Assembly (NCBI GenBank): GCA_030425425.1
Contig: JAUIAO010000038.1
Span: 1-59,230, forward strand
Reading direction: 5' to 3'
Source: Bacteroidia bacterium
Lineage (GTDB): Bacteria > Bacteroidota > Bacteroidia > Cytophagales > Cyclobacteriaceae
DNA: 59,230 nt
Of this stretch, positions 19,401-26,971 are shown one piece after another; the stretch's first letter is position 1; each line of letters starts with the position of its first letter. The translations under genes were made by a program, and so were the position numbers. A model generated the notes under the pieces. The model had not been told where the DNA came from and did no database searches. It worked only from the letters and a program-made list of their open reading frames with translations.

Positions 19401-22400
19401 TTGATGGGAATTACTGATGGAGATGTTCATCTGGATCAATCACTTTCTTTTGAAGTGACCTCTGACAATACTGATTTGATCAGTGAAATGAGTGGCTTCA
19501 TTTCAGATATTGAAGCCGGTACGGGTTCATTGTTTTTCCAACCGAACATAGGAGAATCTGGGGTTGCCAATCTGACGATCACGCTTTCCGATGATGGCAC
19601 ACCTGTGCAGTCAGTGAGTTATTCGATAGAAGTAACCGTAAATGCTACTGCTATTCCAGATGCGATACTGGTAACGAATTTGAATGATTCAGGTGATGGT
19701 TCGCTTCGTGCAGCTATAGAGGCTGCAAATGCAGATGCCGATCATGATGTGATTGATATGAGAGGTGTTGCTGGTACGATCAATCTGGCCAGCTCTTTGC
19801 CTGTGATATCAAGCAATATGGACATCATTGGTTTGAAAGAGATACCAGTCATCGTGGATGGAGGAAGTACTCATCAGGTATTCTTTATAGAGACCAATGT
19901 GATCATGAAAGGTTTCAGCATTGTCAATGGCTACAATAAAGGAGGAGATGGTGGCCTTGGAGATGCCGGAGGTGGCGGAGGAGCTGGTTTCGGTGCTGCC
20001 ATTTTTATCAATGATGGTAACGTTGTATTAGACAATATGACTTTCAATAACAATCAGGTTGTTGGAGGCTCTGGTGGAGCTGGAACAGGCGGTGTAAATG
20101 GATTTGGCGGTTCCAGTATTTTTGGGGACGGTGGGACAACAGGTGCTCGTCATCCAACATTTACAGGCCCTGCGATCGGCGGAGGAGATGGATTAGTCTT
20201 TGGTACCGGTGGAGGTGCTGGAGGAGCAGGTTTCAATGGCTATGCTGGTGGAAATGGCGGAAACGGAAACTTCGGTGGTGGATCTGGAGGATCAGGTTTT
20301 TCAAGCGGAGGAACTGCGGGAGTACCTGGCACACCAGGTGAATTTGGTGGTACTGGTGGCTTTCATCCAACCACTCGTTCTGGTGGCGGTGGAGGTGCCG
20401 GACTCGGTGGTGCTATTTTCGCCAGACAAGGAAACCTGATCATCTCTAACTCAACATTTGCATCTAACTCAGCCACGAAAGGAACTGGTGGAACTGGTGG
20501 AAATTTTACAGCAAATGGAGAAGACGGACAAGGAAAAGGAGGTGCGATTTTCATCAACCAAGGGGTAGGATACACCGCATCCAACAATACTTTTTCAGGC
20601 AACACTGCCAGTAATAGTTTTAACAACGCTGGAGTAGATGACAATGACGTATATGTTGGCTCTACTACCGCTGCAAGTTCAATTAGTCTCTCTAATGAGT
20701 CAGCAGATGAATTTTTGGATGGAGCCAATGAGGTATTGATTGCTGATATTTCGGTTTATAATACCAACCCTGTCTTCCTTCCAAGTTTTGAGCTGGAAGA
20801 TGGTTACGGAGACAACTCAGCTTTCTCTATCATCGGAGATTCTTTAATGTTGGGAGCCACTACCGTATTGGATTTTGAAACCAAGGATGCTTATTCCATA
20901 AGAATAAAAGCAACGACAGCTACTGGAATTTCTACTTCAGATTTTACCATTTCGGTGAATGGCCTGGATGATCCGGCTACTGATTTTGATTTAATTTCAA
21001 TGAATATTGACGAAGGGCAACCTGCCGGAACGGCTGTCGGGACCTTCTCAGTGACCGATGTGGATGGAGGTGCGAATGTGTTTACCCTCACGGATGGTCA
21101 TGGAGACAATGCTTCTTTCCAGATTTCGGAAGATAAGCTACAGGTGGCCGAAGTATTTGATTTCGATGATAAATCGTCTTACAGCATACAAGTGGAGCTT
21201 GGTGATATCTCGAAGCAATTCACCATCACGGTTAACAATATCAATACCGCACCAACGGGTATTACGATTGATAATTCATCCATTCCAGAGAACAAGATTA
21301 TGGAATACCTGGTAGGTACTTTAAGTGCTATTGATCAGGATGATGATGATTCATTCATCTATCAATTGGTAGCTAGCAATTCCGCTGAAACGGACGATTT
21401 CAAGATCCTTGGAGATCAACTCTACACTAAAACAGCTCATGATTTCGAGACTGAAGGAACATTTGACGTGGCAATCAGGGTATTTGATAGTCAAAACCAA
21501 TCTGTGGAGCAGACACTCACCATCACGATCACAGACGATAACGATGTTCCTACCAATTTGCAGTTGAGTGCCACCGCGATCGAGGAAAATACTGTGGCAG
21601 GATCAGTAGTGGGTACCTTATCGGTGGATGATCAAGATGCGGCAGACACACATACTTATTCATTAGAAAGTGGGTTTGAAGACAATTGGGCATTCGTTAT
21701 TGATGGAGATCAATTAAAAACGTTCATGCCGTTTGATTTTGAAGCCAAGCCTTCATGGAGTATCAAGGTAGCAGCATCAGATGGCAATGGCGGAAACATC
21801 GAAAAGGAAATGACGATTACCATTTCGGATATCAACGACGCACCAACGGACATTGCTCTTTCTGCTACAGAAATAGATGAAAATACCGCCACAGGTACGG
21901 CAATAGGCACCTTGTCAGTTACTGATGAAGACGCAGGTGACAGCCATACATTCAGTTTGGTTTCTGGGTTCGGAGACAATGCAAGTTTTGCCATTTCAGG
22001 AGCTGAAATAAGTAATGCAGAAACCTTCGATTTTGAGACTAAATCGAGCTACAACATCAAAGTATCTGTTGTTGATCAGAATGGAGAAACTTTCGAAAAA
22101 GAGTTTACCATCACGGTAAATGACGTGAACGAGGCTCCAACGGAGATTGGACTTTCGTCTTCAGAGATTGATGAAAATGCGGATGCTGGTTCTTTGATCG
22201 CGACACTTTCAGCAACAGATGAAGACACTGGCGAACAGCATATCTTCACTTTGGTAGAAGGATTTGGAGACAATGCAAGCTTTGCTGTTTCCGCAAATGA
22301 ATTGAGCAGTGCTCAGGTATTCGACTTTGAGACGGAATCCACTTACAGCATCAAACTGATGGTAGATGATCAGAACGGCAGTACTTACGAGCAGGAGTTT

Positions 22401-24260
22401 ACAATTGCTGTGAATGATGTGAATGACGCTCCTTCAGATATTGCTATGGACATTACCAACATTGATGAAAATGTGCCTGTAGGGACGTTGATTGGCAACA
22501 TCAGCACCACAGATCAGGATGCTGGCGATACGCACACTTACGCAGTGCTGACAGAAATACCGTATGATGGTAGTTTGTATGCGCCTGTGAGCGTGACTGA
22601 CGGTCAGGTGTTCACCGCTGTGCCTGTCGATTACGAAGTGTTGTCTTCTATCGATATCGAATTCAAGTCTACGGATGTGAGAGGTTTGTTTGTGACTAAG
22701 ACCATTACCCTTACCGTCAACGATATCTCAACTACGAATGATGGTACTGGCAGTGCAGACTGGAACGACCCTACAAGCTGGGAATCAGGACAGCTGCCTG
22801 ATGAAAATACTGATGTGACGCTACCAGCTGATTTCACTATTGTGATTGATGACATTCAGAAAGTGAAAAACCTCAAAGTGGGTAAAAACACGACGGTAGA
22901 TATTGCTAATGGAGGAGCATTGGCCATTTACGGATCGTTTAGTGGAGAAGGAGACGTTAATCAAACCAGAGAAATCACTGGTACGTCTCTGGGTGGTTAC
23001 AGTATCGTTGGATCACCAATGGTGGAGACACCTGATGTATCTACGTTCCCGATTGTGGTTTATGAATATGATGGTGTTGAGGGCTTCACAGCCATGTCGT
23101 CAGGTTCGCTACAGCCGGGAGTTGGGTACTTCCTGAGAGAGTCTTTCCCTGATGGCAGTCCGCTGGATCTTGCTCTGGGCGGAGAGCCAAACACTGGTGA
23201 TGTGACGGTGAATGTGAGCTCTGAAGGCAATGGCTATCACTTGCTTTCCAATCCATACACTGCGGCGATTTCAGTGGTTGATTTCATTGATGGAAATCCG
23301 GCACTGGAAGGAACGCTATATCTGTGGGATGATGGTGGTGCCAATGTAGGTGCTGATGGCACGCGAGCTGGGGACTATCTGGCCGTGAACAAAATGGGCA
23401 TTGCCGGAACATTCAACAATGGTGGTGCTTCGGGTGGTACAGGCTCTGCTGGAGAGTTTGATATGAACATTGGTTCGCTGCAAGGATTCTTCGCCGAGGC
23501 ATTGACCGATGGGACGGTAACTTTCGATCAGGACATGCAGGTGACTACCAGCGCCAGTAATGCAGTCTTTTTCAGAATTGCGGAGGAAGTGAATCCAAAC
23601 TTGCCGCAAACGGTGAAACTGACTTTACAAAACGAGCAGTATAAAAATACCATTGTGGTCGGGTTGTCTGCTTTTGCAACTGATGGACATGATCGAGGTT
23701 ATGACTCCAAAAAGTTTGAAGGGAATGAAAACATCGCTTTCTATTCCTTGATGGAGGAGCAGCGATATGCCATTCAGGGATTACCACTGTCCAATGGAGA
23801 GACCGTGAGTGCTCCGCTAGGATTTGAATTGTCAGAAGTGGGAGCGTACGAGATCAAAGTAGCGGAGACCATGAATTTGCCGTCTTCTATGGAAGTGACG
23901 CTAATCGATACGTGGACGGGTGAGGCTATCAATCTGCTGGAAAACAGCACCTACAACTTCACGGCAAATCAGGCGCTGAATGATGGTAGGTTTGAGCTGG
24001 TATTCCTGGAGAAAGAGACCATTCTGGAATCAGCCATTGCCAGGCAACTGGTGGTTTATGGAGACGAAAGTGCCCTCAATATCAAATATCCGACAGATCA
24101 GCAGGAGCAGGTGAAGATCTATTCGCTGGATGGTAAGCTGGTCTTTGAGGAGGCGGTGAGCTTCTACCATGATCAGGCACAGATCCATCCACAGTTGCAA
24201 ACCAGAAAAGTATATATCCTGCAGATGGCAGGTCAAAATATAAAGTTCATTTTAAAATAA
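13425..24260 (+). CDS. Giant mosaic T9SS-exported surface protein, about 3,611 aa
   Basis: Likely cell-surface adhesin or matrix protein. In order: signal peptide (MRQLSLLLLMLLTITAWGQ); CSLREA-like right-handed beta-helix with glycine-rich loops (residues about 21-345); three SbsA/Big_5 Ig-like domains (352-685); LamG-like domain (693-902); ASPM/choice-of-anchor-D-type domain (912-1024); propeller-like stretch; a second anchor-D-type domain (1383-1501); a second propeller-like stretch; uninterrupted He_PIG Ig domain (about 1874-1969); second beta-helix (2081-2425); about seven cadherin-like repeats with DEN, DxD and NDxNDAP calcium motifs (2446-3102). A Bacteroidota surface-protein tail and a C-terminal T9SS type A-like sorting domain (3537-3611) finish it. 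Upstream in-frame ATGs exist at 13398 and 13344. I prefer 13425 because it gives a clean signal peptide and the preceding codons differ only non-synonymously from giant gene 2. No frameshift seen. Confidence 0.9.
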   Translation: MRQLSLLLLMLLTITAWGQTTKYVTSTSDDGYNTLRRAIEEANADEGTDYIFDLTSLNGTITLQSHLDTIKGNVVIKGPGEDKLTISGNDQFRIFFIKSDGNVSISDLTLAHGLAKGGDGESVWGGGGGGAGMGGAIFLEAGNLDLSFVTLSDNSAIGGNGGRYAPNSRGRGAIGGAGPFGVTPYVSYGSGKNGVFGSGGGGAPNPSKNEINNGGDGGYGAGGGTGWEFSDPNTAGDGGKFGGDAHTGGSYTELYAGGGAGLGAAIFIYGGGATFNAVTVTHNTAVAGVRGGVNSAAQDGQAKAAGVFHYSGSLVNNGLVLDGNMAADAGTIGTDNVDFYSETGLSLSESNPPVIAKANPVDGESSYQKSSPIAFVMNENIYKTDGSEIAVSDLASIITFKETNASGADLAFTATLDINKFAITPTNELQNGQTYYIAISNLEDRYGNEMSAPQTVTFTADGTAPVFTENPASGSTLLGTSLTFRADEPIFKTDGAAIEAADFIDLVKVRLDDASGALVSTTVFLTGGNTLNVELDESLPSQTYHVTLQDIADVNGNVITPFTATYTRPAFADAKLRVKNILDGGEFTERLVELVFDEEYYIEYRTDNFQKLSSYFGSDGDKIFTLKEGDKNGADVGFENFQNYDRDRYFFLPYLAPNKQYYLKISNLYTADQTPLNPVELTFTTPNRFNPVLGSGYASDATVMYLPNSSVGTAFTLEYFINPTNTIRTAGLFYGRSEDNTSGLMMYLRNGELRVSKVDNTLTEITGQFLEADITLPADDYTSLTFTYDNGTAKLYHDGTEVASGTLDLPVLETVEIKTNRSITGDFGSLSLSSGYPLFDEVRVWDVALSQSEIADYQSQHVDFDHPSFENLKHLWHFDEELGSDCFDAVTLTTNVSSNDRRDRLLSNRLSAPELSLSLDGTEVSAGDAITFLAGNGGQVIKTFEITNSGTQTLEILTTPAVFNFPGRYAIDFSESDTLLAAGESTSFTVTFQSSDVRSYPDVLRIANTSPESVFEIHLTGRGVSIANGIWDYYGGRDVMDDLYGIAAYNGELNIVYANSGWKLAKAKEAADGSLEITNVQNLSQYTQQATELITDGNGNFYNHYASSNTLNVYNVIAGTRQTYTLNSNTTDYSEGDIALDNNGVFYSARSYYDGSADNQHGIKIDKGFPSTETITLTFEEFETLYGQNGGSYLSSYSIAFDSDNNLYLATASDYGYFMFLKYDGTNGWQDLGFDTKSGRGISRPDLVIDQQDNLHVLNVNSNSIQYHKLSRDGELLEYGYTDNTYNAFGYNFYDFYPNRLGVGPAGEPIMVVKPNKTEGLAVLTYENGDFRYFNDKYISGDEIEGTQASDLRVSVDPITGRPFVSASFVNSLYTIYSTQPLAPELSVTIDADATANGDYKTFRTGVGTTQTYTLQLTNSGLIDLPLGGENTLTIKGDNAEAISFNKEAIPSRLTVDQTIEVELIFEPKGVFKNEATISISHGASSDPFVINLQIESLDADNTGEWTEYATLSNPIYTDADMAIGINGALVYSYNTYEAVNYSGTLYPYAQFRLYDGRYGELTQTPTKVTDGSVPTSSPSLTSYYTGQQVLVNPMGTNAFTYVDPDRGNYPFRMGYNANGFSAIKIVHDGRPGVTDLEYGDDGDLVEFKLFDDSGGDYLQLRNDNNNYYLYQIWTYSDANLDVELGDGTVYLAYQYNNSLRVMSQTKNSGTLNTISQPGSSYPNPGSPYSHSMDIELGGDTIFIAYIDWSRKDLALLPVHTQNGTHYSVPFPGLTGVSDIQVHVADGIQYVSVIEDLGNGQYPVSVLKYVNDAWEYVGTPRFSYGAYETAYSSLADAPTKPALRAPFVRDEYGTLYVMYGDKIFSLTETPAEFNHLPAFTSDAITSVDEGVAYSYNITTSDVDVADVLTITSSDLPDWLTLTDNGDGTATLSGTPTDADALEYEIELTVSDGKAMIKQSFTLTVNDLNSVPAFDQPVTTISIDQDAEAQNLDLMGITDGDVHLDQSLSFEVTSDNTDLISEMSGFISDIEAGTGSLFFQPNIGESGVANLTITLSDDGTPVQSVSYSIEVTVNATAIPDAILVTNLNDSGDGSLRAAIEAANADADHDVIDMRGVAGTINLASSLPVISSNMDIIGLKEIPVIVDGGSTHQVFFIETNVIMKGFSIVNGYNKGGDGGLGDAGGGGGAGFGAAIFINDGNVVLDNMTFNNNQVVGGSGGAGTGGVNGFGGSSIFGDGGTTGARHPTFTGPAIGGGDGLVFGTGGGAGGAGFNGYAGGNGGNGNFGGGSGGSGFSSGGTAGVPGTPGEFGGTGGFHPTTRSGGGGGAGLGGAIFARQGNLIISNSTFASNSATKGTGGTGGNFTANGEDGQGKGGAIFINQGVGYTASNNTFSGNTASNSFNNAGVDDNDVYVGSTTAASSISLSNESADEFLDGANEVLIADISVYNTNPVFLPSFELEDGYGDNSAFSIIGDSLMLGATTVLDFETKDAYSIRIKATTATGISTSDFTISVNGLDDPATDFDLISMNIDEGQPAGTAVGTFSVTDVDGGANVFTLTDGHGDNASFQISEDKLQVAEVFDFDDKSSYSIQVELGDISKQFTITVNNINTAPTGITIDNSSIPENKIMEYLVGTLSAIDQDDDDSFIYQLVASNSAETDDFKILGDQLYTKTAHDFETEGTFDVAIRVFDSQNQSVEQTLTITITDDNDVPTNLQLSATAIEENTVAGSVVGTLSVDDQDAADTHTYSLESGFEDNWAFVIDGDQLKTFMPFDFEAKPSWSIKVAASDGNGGNIEKEMTITISDINDAPTDIALSATEIDENTATGTAIGTLSVTDEDAGDSHTFSLVSGFGDNASFAISGAEISNAETFDFETKSSYNIKVSVVDQNGETFEKEFTITVNDVNEAPTEIGLSSSEIDENADAGSLIATLSATDEDTGEQHIFTLVEGFGDNASFAVSANELSSAQVFDFETESTYSIKLMVDDQNGSTYEQEFTIAVNDVNDAPSDIAMDITNIDENVPVGTLIGNISTTDQDAGDTHTYAVLTEIPYDGSLYAPVSVTDGQVFTAVPVDYEVLSSIDIEFKSTDVRGLFVTKTITLTVNDISTTNDGTGSADWNDPTSWESGQLPDENTDVTLPADFTIVIDDIQKVKNLKVGKNTTVDIANGGALAIYGSFSGEGDVNQTREITGTSLGGYSIVGSPMVETPDVSTFPIVVYEYDGVEGFTAMSSGSLQPGVGYFLRESFPDGSPLDLALGGEPNTGDVTVNVSSEGNGYHLLSNPYTAAISVVDFIDGNPALEGTLYLWDDGGANVGADGTRAGDYLAVNKMGIAGTFNNGGASGGTGSAGEFDMNIGSLQGFFAEALTDGTVTFDQDMQVTTSASNAVFFRIAEEVNPNLPQTVKLTLQNEQYKNTIVVGLSAFATDGHDRGYDSKKFEGNENIAFYSLMEEQRYAIQGLPLSNGETVSAPLGFELSEVGAYEIKVAETMNLPSSMEVTLIDTWTGEAINLLENSTYNFTANQALNDGRFELVFLEKETILESAIARQLVVYGDESALNIKYPTDQQEQVKIYSLDGKLVFEEAVSFYHDQAQIHPQLQTRKVYILQMAGQNIKFILK
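21540..22730 (+). repeat. In-gene tandem cadherin-like units, giant gene 1
   Basis: Four consecutive units of about 294-300 bases, each encoding the pattern 'APT-x-I-x-L-S..IDEN..GT..GTLS.TDED...HTFSL..GFGDNASF.IS...FDFETKSSY.IKV..DQNG..FE.EFTITVND'. The third unit and those of giant gene 2 match closely in protein sequence. Earlier units (20760-21540) are more divergent. The last unit (22430-22730) is longer and lacks the GFGDNASF segment. Confidence 0.8.
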
Positions 24261-24267
24261 GAGACCG

Positions 24268-24438
24268 ATGAAATTGATAAATAAAATTCTTTTGAGCGCA
24301 TTGTCCATCATAGTGATGTTTCCGGTAGCAGCTCAGCCGCCAGCACCACCTGCCACTCCGATAGACGGAGGTTTGAGCCTTCTACTTATTGCGGGAGGAG
24401 CTTATGGTGTGAAAAAAATGATGGATAAGAAAAATTAG
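24268..24438 (+). CDS. Small PID-CTERM-like exported membrane protein, 56 aa
   Basis: The reading frame starts 7 bases after the giant-gene stop. The N-terminus is a signal peptide (KLINKILLSALSIIVMFPVAAQ); then comes a short proline-rich linker (PPAPPATP). The tail is IDGGLSLLLIAGGAYGVKKM followed by basic residues. The PIDGG motif, a single hydrophobic helix and a positively charged end are the signature of the PID-CTERM putative protein-sorting tail found in very small Bacteroidota proteins. That family is thought to be processed or anchored by a dedicated sorting enzyme, but no such enzyme is in this window. Position suggests cotranscription with giant gene 1. There is no equivalent gene behind giant gene 2. 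Confidence 0.75.
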   Translation: MKLINKILLSALSIIVMFPVAAQPPAPPATPIDGGLSLLLIAGGAYGVKKMMDKKN

Positions 24439-24523
24439 TATTACAACAGAGCATTCATTCAGGTGAATAAGTAGATGGCGATCTACATTAGTGAAAAAGG
24501 GCAGCTTCAGCTGTCCTTTTTTT
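24438..24523 (+). other. 3' element of giant locus 1 (structured RNA candidate)
   Basis: Three hairpins in a row: ATTCA..TGAAT (24453-24468), GTAGAT-GGCG-ATCTAC (24471-24486) and the terminator stem GGGCAGC-TTCA-GCTGTCC. The leading GTATTACAACA, the middle hairpin and GTGAAAA are nearly identical to 45441-45519 behind giant gene 2. The first hairpin differs in sequence but is preserved as a stem in both copies. Confidence 0.55.
24494..24523 (+). terminator. Rho-independent terminator of giant locus 1
   Basis: GGGCAGC (24499-24505), TTCA loop, GCTGTCC (24510-24516), then seven T. One G-U pair in the stem. An A-run precedes it. Confidence 0.85.
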
Positions 24524-24560
24524 GTGGTTATAGTACAAAATGTCCTTTACGAGATTTACT

Positions 24561-24638
24561 ATCTGCTAGATAAATTGGATTTACCGGATTAGATTTGATA
24601 AGGTGTAAGCAACATCGTGCTTGCACAGATGTTAAGTA
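24561..24638 (+). repeat. Family C repeat, copy 1
   Basis: TAGATAAATTGG, TTTACCGG, TTAGATTTGAT and an AACATCGTGC-TT-GCACAGATGTT hairpin with one extra A. Near-identical to 47547-47622. Together with the next element it fills the 300-base gap before the SMI1-like gene. Confidence 0.8.
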
Positions 24639-24663
24639 AAAAAATCACATACAAGATGTGATC

Positions 24664-24722
24664 AAAAGGTATATTTGAATATTGGGTAACGCGCATATTG
24701 GGCGTTGCATTAATGTTAGAAA
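24664..24722 (+). promoter_or_regulatory. Family D element, copy 1: promoter-bearing array head
   Basis: TATATTTG (24670-24677) matches the Bacteroidota -7 box TAnnTTTG exactly. It is followed by AACGCGCA..GGCGTT and the GTTA core at TAATGTTAGAAA (24711-24722). The element matches 45995-46057 in sequence. The final 12 bases are the exact inverse of 25244-25255 just behind the next gene. Confidence 0.65.
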
Positions 24723-24737
24723 ACACTACTTGCAAAT

Positions 24738-25250
24738 ATGGACAATAGATGTTTTGATAAATTATTAGAGCTGCAATCAAGTTATCCCAATCAGGTTAAA
24801 CTTTATCAGCCTGCAAGTGAACAGCAAATCCTAATTACTGAGAAATTTCTGAATACCAAACTACATAAAGATCTCATTGACTTATATCTTTTTTCTAATG
24901 GTTTAGGAATTATCGATTACTGCTTTCTTGGGAACGGAAATAAGAAAATTGCGAACCTGATTGACGCTAACTTTACATTTACAAATAGTAATAATTTTGA
25001 TAGGCAGATCGAAATCATTGGAACTTCTGTTGATGAAAGCTATTTCATGAATATGAATTCAGGCAACATCTACCTAAAGGCCACTTATGAAGAAAGTTTA
25101 ATCCATATTGCTTCTAATTTTAACGATTTCTTAAAAGAGTTTATTGATAAACTGGAATACCTACTCTCCATGATCACAGGGGACGATATCATATATTTAG
25201 ATGATGATCAGTTACCTGAAGGCTTCTCCGAGTGGAAATGCGCTTTCTAA
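24738..25250 (+). CDS. SMI1/KNR4 (SUKH)-like immunity-type protein, 170 aa
   Basis: The N-terminus 'QLYQPASEQQILITEKFLNT' type pattern here reads KLYQPASEQQILITEKFLNT, followed by 'DLIDLYLFSNGLGI', the 'L-P-x-x-L-x-x-L-Y-x-x-S-N-G' core that marks the SMI1/KNR4 (SUKH) superfamily. The C-terminal half (ESLIHIASNFNDFLKEFIDKL) fits the usual 'I-A-x-S-F-x-E-F-L' ending. SUKH proteins commonly act as immunity proteins to polymorphic toxins, but many are orphans. No toxin gene is beside it. The gene is promoterless apart from the family D element and is bracketed by a 12-base inverted repeat. It is AT-rich compared with the giant genes, suggesting acquisition. Confidence 0.75.
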   Translation: MDNRCFDKLLELQSSYPNQVKLYQPASEQQILITEKFLNTKLHKDLIDLYLFSNGLGIIDYCFLGNGNKKIANLIDANFTFTNSNNFDRQIEIIGTSVDESYFMNMNSGNIYLKATYEESLIHIASNFNDFLKEFIDKLEYLLSMITGDDIIYLDDDQLPEGFSEWKCAF

Positions 25251-25480
25251 CATTATGTATGAAATGCATGTGCAATGTGCTGCTAGCCAGCTTCACTCTT
25301 TGCCTTCTCCGCTCATCTGCTGCCGTGAGTCATTTTAGACATTTGGTCAGTTCTGTCTGCGGGAGTTTTTATCTTTCTGAACGCAGCATTTCATTAGAAC
25401 CGTTGTAAGCTTCAGCTGATTTCACTACTTTGCCGCACAAGAGCTTATGTCAGGCACATGCATAATACATGGAGTTAGCA
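25244..25480 (+). repeat. Family E long imperfect palindrome, copy 1 (attC-like)
   Basis: Begins in the stop region of the SMI1-like gene (TTTCTAAC, 25244-25251) and ends with GTTAGCA (25474-25480). Paired arms run inward: AAC/GTT, ATGTAT (25255-25260)/ATACAT (25465-25470), and ATGCATGTGC (25264-25273)/GCACATGCAT (25454-25463), with small one-sided bulges. The apex holds CTGCG..CGCAG around a T-rich loop also found in copies at 46564-46793 and 47261-47440. Layout matches integron attC logic; length is well above typical. Confidence 0.7.
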
Positions 25481-25511
25481 AATATTAAACGCTCAAAACT
25501 CACAGAAAACA

Positions 25512-25982
25512 ATGACACATAAACACCTTGCACAATACAACATTATAAGATTAAAAGACGAATTAGATTCACCAATCATAAAGGAGTTTAAAGATTTTCT
25601 TGCACCGGTTAATTTACTAGCAGAAGAAAGTGACGGCTTTATTTGGAGATTAAAAGATGAAAGTGGAGAAAGCGCTACAGATTTAGAAACGCCTTATGAA
25701 GATAAATTGATTTTTGTGAATATGTCAGTATGGGAAAACTATGAATCTCTAAGCGAATACACATACAAAACCGTTCATAGTTATTTTCTAAAAAGTAGAA
25801 AGAAATGGTCAAACGAAATAGAAGGACACAAAGCTGTATTGTGGTATATAGAAAAAGGTCATATCCCTACAATATCGGAAGCCAAAGAAAAACTGGATTT
25901 ATTTAATCAGAAAGGGGCAAGCCCAAAAGCTTTTGGCATGTCAGAAGTATATGATGAGTGGGGCCTGAAATATAAAAAATAA
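25512..25982 (+). CDS. DUF3291-type protein, 156 aa
   Basis: The sequence follows the DUF3291 plan throughout: HLAQYNIIRLKDELDSPIIK at the start, 'PVNLLAEESDGFIWRL', 'LIFVNMSVWENYESL', 'YKTVHSYFLKSRKKW', 'AVLWYIEKGHIPTISEAKEK', and a final region with GASPKAFGM. This is a ferredoxin-like (antibiotic-biosynthesis-monooxygenase-like dimeric barrel) fold of unknown function; no catalytic residue can be assigned. Full-length. It lies between a family E element and a family B repeat. Unlike neighbouring short genes, its flanks do not form a matching inverted repeat, though the stop lies in TAAC. Confidence 0.8.
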   Translation: MTHKHLAQYNIIRLKDELDSPIIKEFKDFLAPVNLLAEESDGFIWRLKDESGESATDLETPYEDKLIFVNMSVWENYESLSEYTYKTVHSYFLKSRKKWSNEIEGHKAVLWYIEKGHIPTISEAKEKLDLFNQKGASPKAFGMSEVYDEWGLKYKK

Positions 25983-26037
25983 CCCTTAGCTGGAGCGAGC
26001 TTGTAGCTCGTGATCAAGAAATAAATCAACGAAATTC

Positions 26038-26240
26038 TTTGCCTCTGCCGGTGTAATCACCGGCAAACGAGATGCAATGAGCTAGTTGCTTTATCTTCAA
26101 TAATGATCGTTGAGACTCAGACAGTTTCCTTTTTAATGAGATGATTTCATAGTCCCGATATTTATTCTAAGTAGTAGCTTTATTCTACCATTCAGGTCAA
26201 ACAACCGCCTGTACTCTAAAGCAGATATTCGAAAATAAAA
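26038..26240 (+). repeat. Family B repeat, copy 1 (long form)
   Basis: Core of about 95 bases: GCCGGTG-TAAT-CACCGGC hairpin, then GCAATGAGCTAGTTGC, then GAGACTCAG. A further 110 bases (GAGATGATTTCA .. AGATATTCGAAAA) are shared only with copy 2 at 27006-27215. The two long copies flank the HigB/HigA-like pair in the same orientation. A CGAGC-TTGTA-GCTCG hairpin lies just before it at 25996-26010. Confidence 0.8.
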
Positions 26241-26330
26241 TTAAGGGAGCAAGTAGATCGGTAAAGTTGAAATTACTTTTCAGTATAATCAGTGTACATC
26301 AAGCGCATTCCATCAAAATTTAATTGTAAT

Positions 26331-26352
26331 AATGTATCCAAGTGAATACATT
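26331..26352 (+). promoter_or_regulatory. Candidate toxin-antitoxin operator
   Basis: AATGTAT (26331-26337) and ATACATT (26346-26352) form a 7-bp inverted repeat ending 5 bases before the toxin ATG. HigA-type antitoxins commonly repress their own operon from such a site. Function is inferred from position. Confidence 0.4.
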
Positions 26353-26357
26353 TACAT

Positions 26358-26675
26358 ATGTATTCCATTGTTAAGACTGATGTATTTGATAAGTGGTTGA
26401 GGAAACTGAAAGACCAACGGGCTAGAGCTAAAATCCTTTTCAGAATTCAGCGGATCGAAGAACAGGGGAATTTCGGCGATTGCGAACCGGTGGGAGAAGG
26501 AATCAGTGAACTCAGAATCCACTATGCCAAAGGATATCGAGTCTATTTGAAGGAACATGCTGGCACAATCGTTCTATTACTAAACGATGGAACAAAATCC
26601 ACCCAACAGACGGACATAGAAAAAGCCAAAAAATTGTGGTCTGACTGTAAAGACGAACTTGGAAATGACGACTAA
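26358..26675 (+). CDS. HigB/RelE-type addiction-module killer protein, 105 aa
   Basis: Toxin of the phage-derived Gp49-like HigB subfamily: MYSIVKTDVFDKWLRKLKD at the start, 'AKILFRIQRIEEQGNFGDCE', 'GISELRIHYAKGYRVYLKE', 'IVLLLNDGTKSTQQTDIEKA' and a closing K-K-L-W helix. All are in the order and spacing of this subfamily (about 100 residues). These toxins are ribosome-dependent mRNA interferases. The toxin gene comes first, as usual for higBA, and overlaps the antitoxin gene by 11 bases. The pair is enclosed by two long family B repeats in the same orientation. This is the second toxin-antitoxin pair in the window and is unrelated to the one at 5780-6285. Confidence 0.88.
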   Translation: MYSIVKTDVFDKWLRKLKDQRARAKILFRIQRIEEQGNFGDCEPVGEGISELRIHYAKGYRVYLKEHAGTIVLLLNDGTKSTQQTDIEKAKKLWSDCKDELGNDD

Positions 26676-26952
26676 AGAAGTAACGAAATTTGATATCGCA
26701 GAATATCTGGATGATGATGCCATGATTGCTGAGTACCTGAACACGGTTCTGGAAGAAGGGGACACTGAAGACATTATCGCAGCGCTTGGGCATGTAGCCA
26801 AGGCGAGAGGAATGACTAGGATCGCCGAGGAAACAGGGCTTAGCCGACCAAGCCTTTACAAGGCGCTTTCCCACGGATCGAAACCTCAATTCGACACTAT
26901 CCTCAAAGTGCTAAGGGCTGTTGGTGGTAACTTGAATATCCATTCTGCTTAA
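26665..26952 (+). CDS. HigA-type helix-turn-helix antitoxin, 95 aa
   Basis: Putative addiction-module antidote: N-terminal 'FDIAEYLDDDAMIAEYLN' is diagnostic for the subfamily that pairs with Gp49-like HigB. 'IIAALGHVAKARGMTRIAEE' leads into a helix-turn-helix with TGLSRPSLYKALS, and the end is 'TILKVLRAVGGNLNI'. It should neutralise the toxin and bind operator DNA. The ATG at 26665 is preferred; a TTG at 26659 would add two residues. It is followed by a CGCAAG..CTTGTG hairpin (26972-26989). Confidence 0.88.
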   Translation: MTTKEVTKFDIAEYLDDDAMIAEYLNTVLEEGDTEDIIAALGHVAKARGMTRIAEETGLSRPSLYKALSHGSKPQFDTILKVLRAVGGNLNIHSA

Positions 26953-26971
26953 GAGGGAAAGGTCCATAAAG

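Noticed and set aside
20363-20728. Minus-strand proline-rich frame inside giant gene 1, and similar frames at 30069-30466
   Set aside because: They are antisense readings of the glycine-rich beta-helix loops of the giant genes (GGN codons give proline on the other strand).
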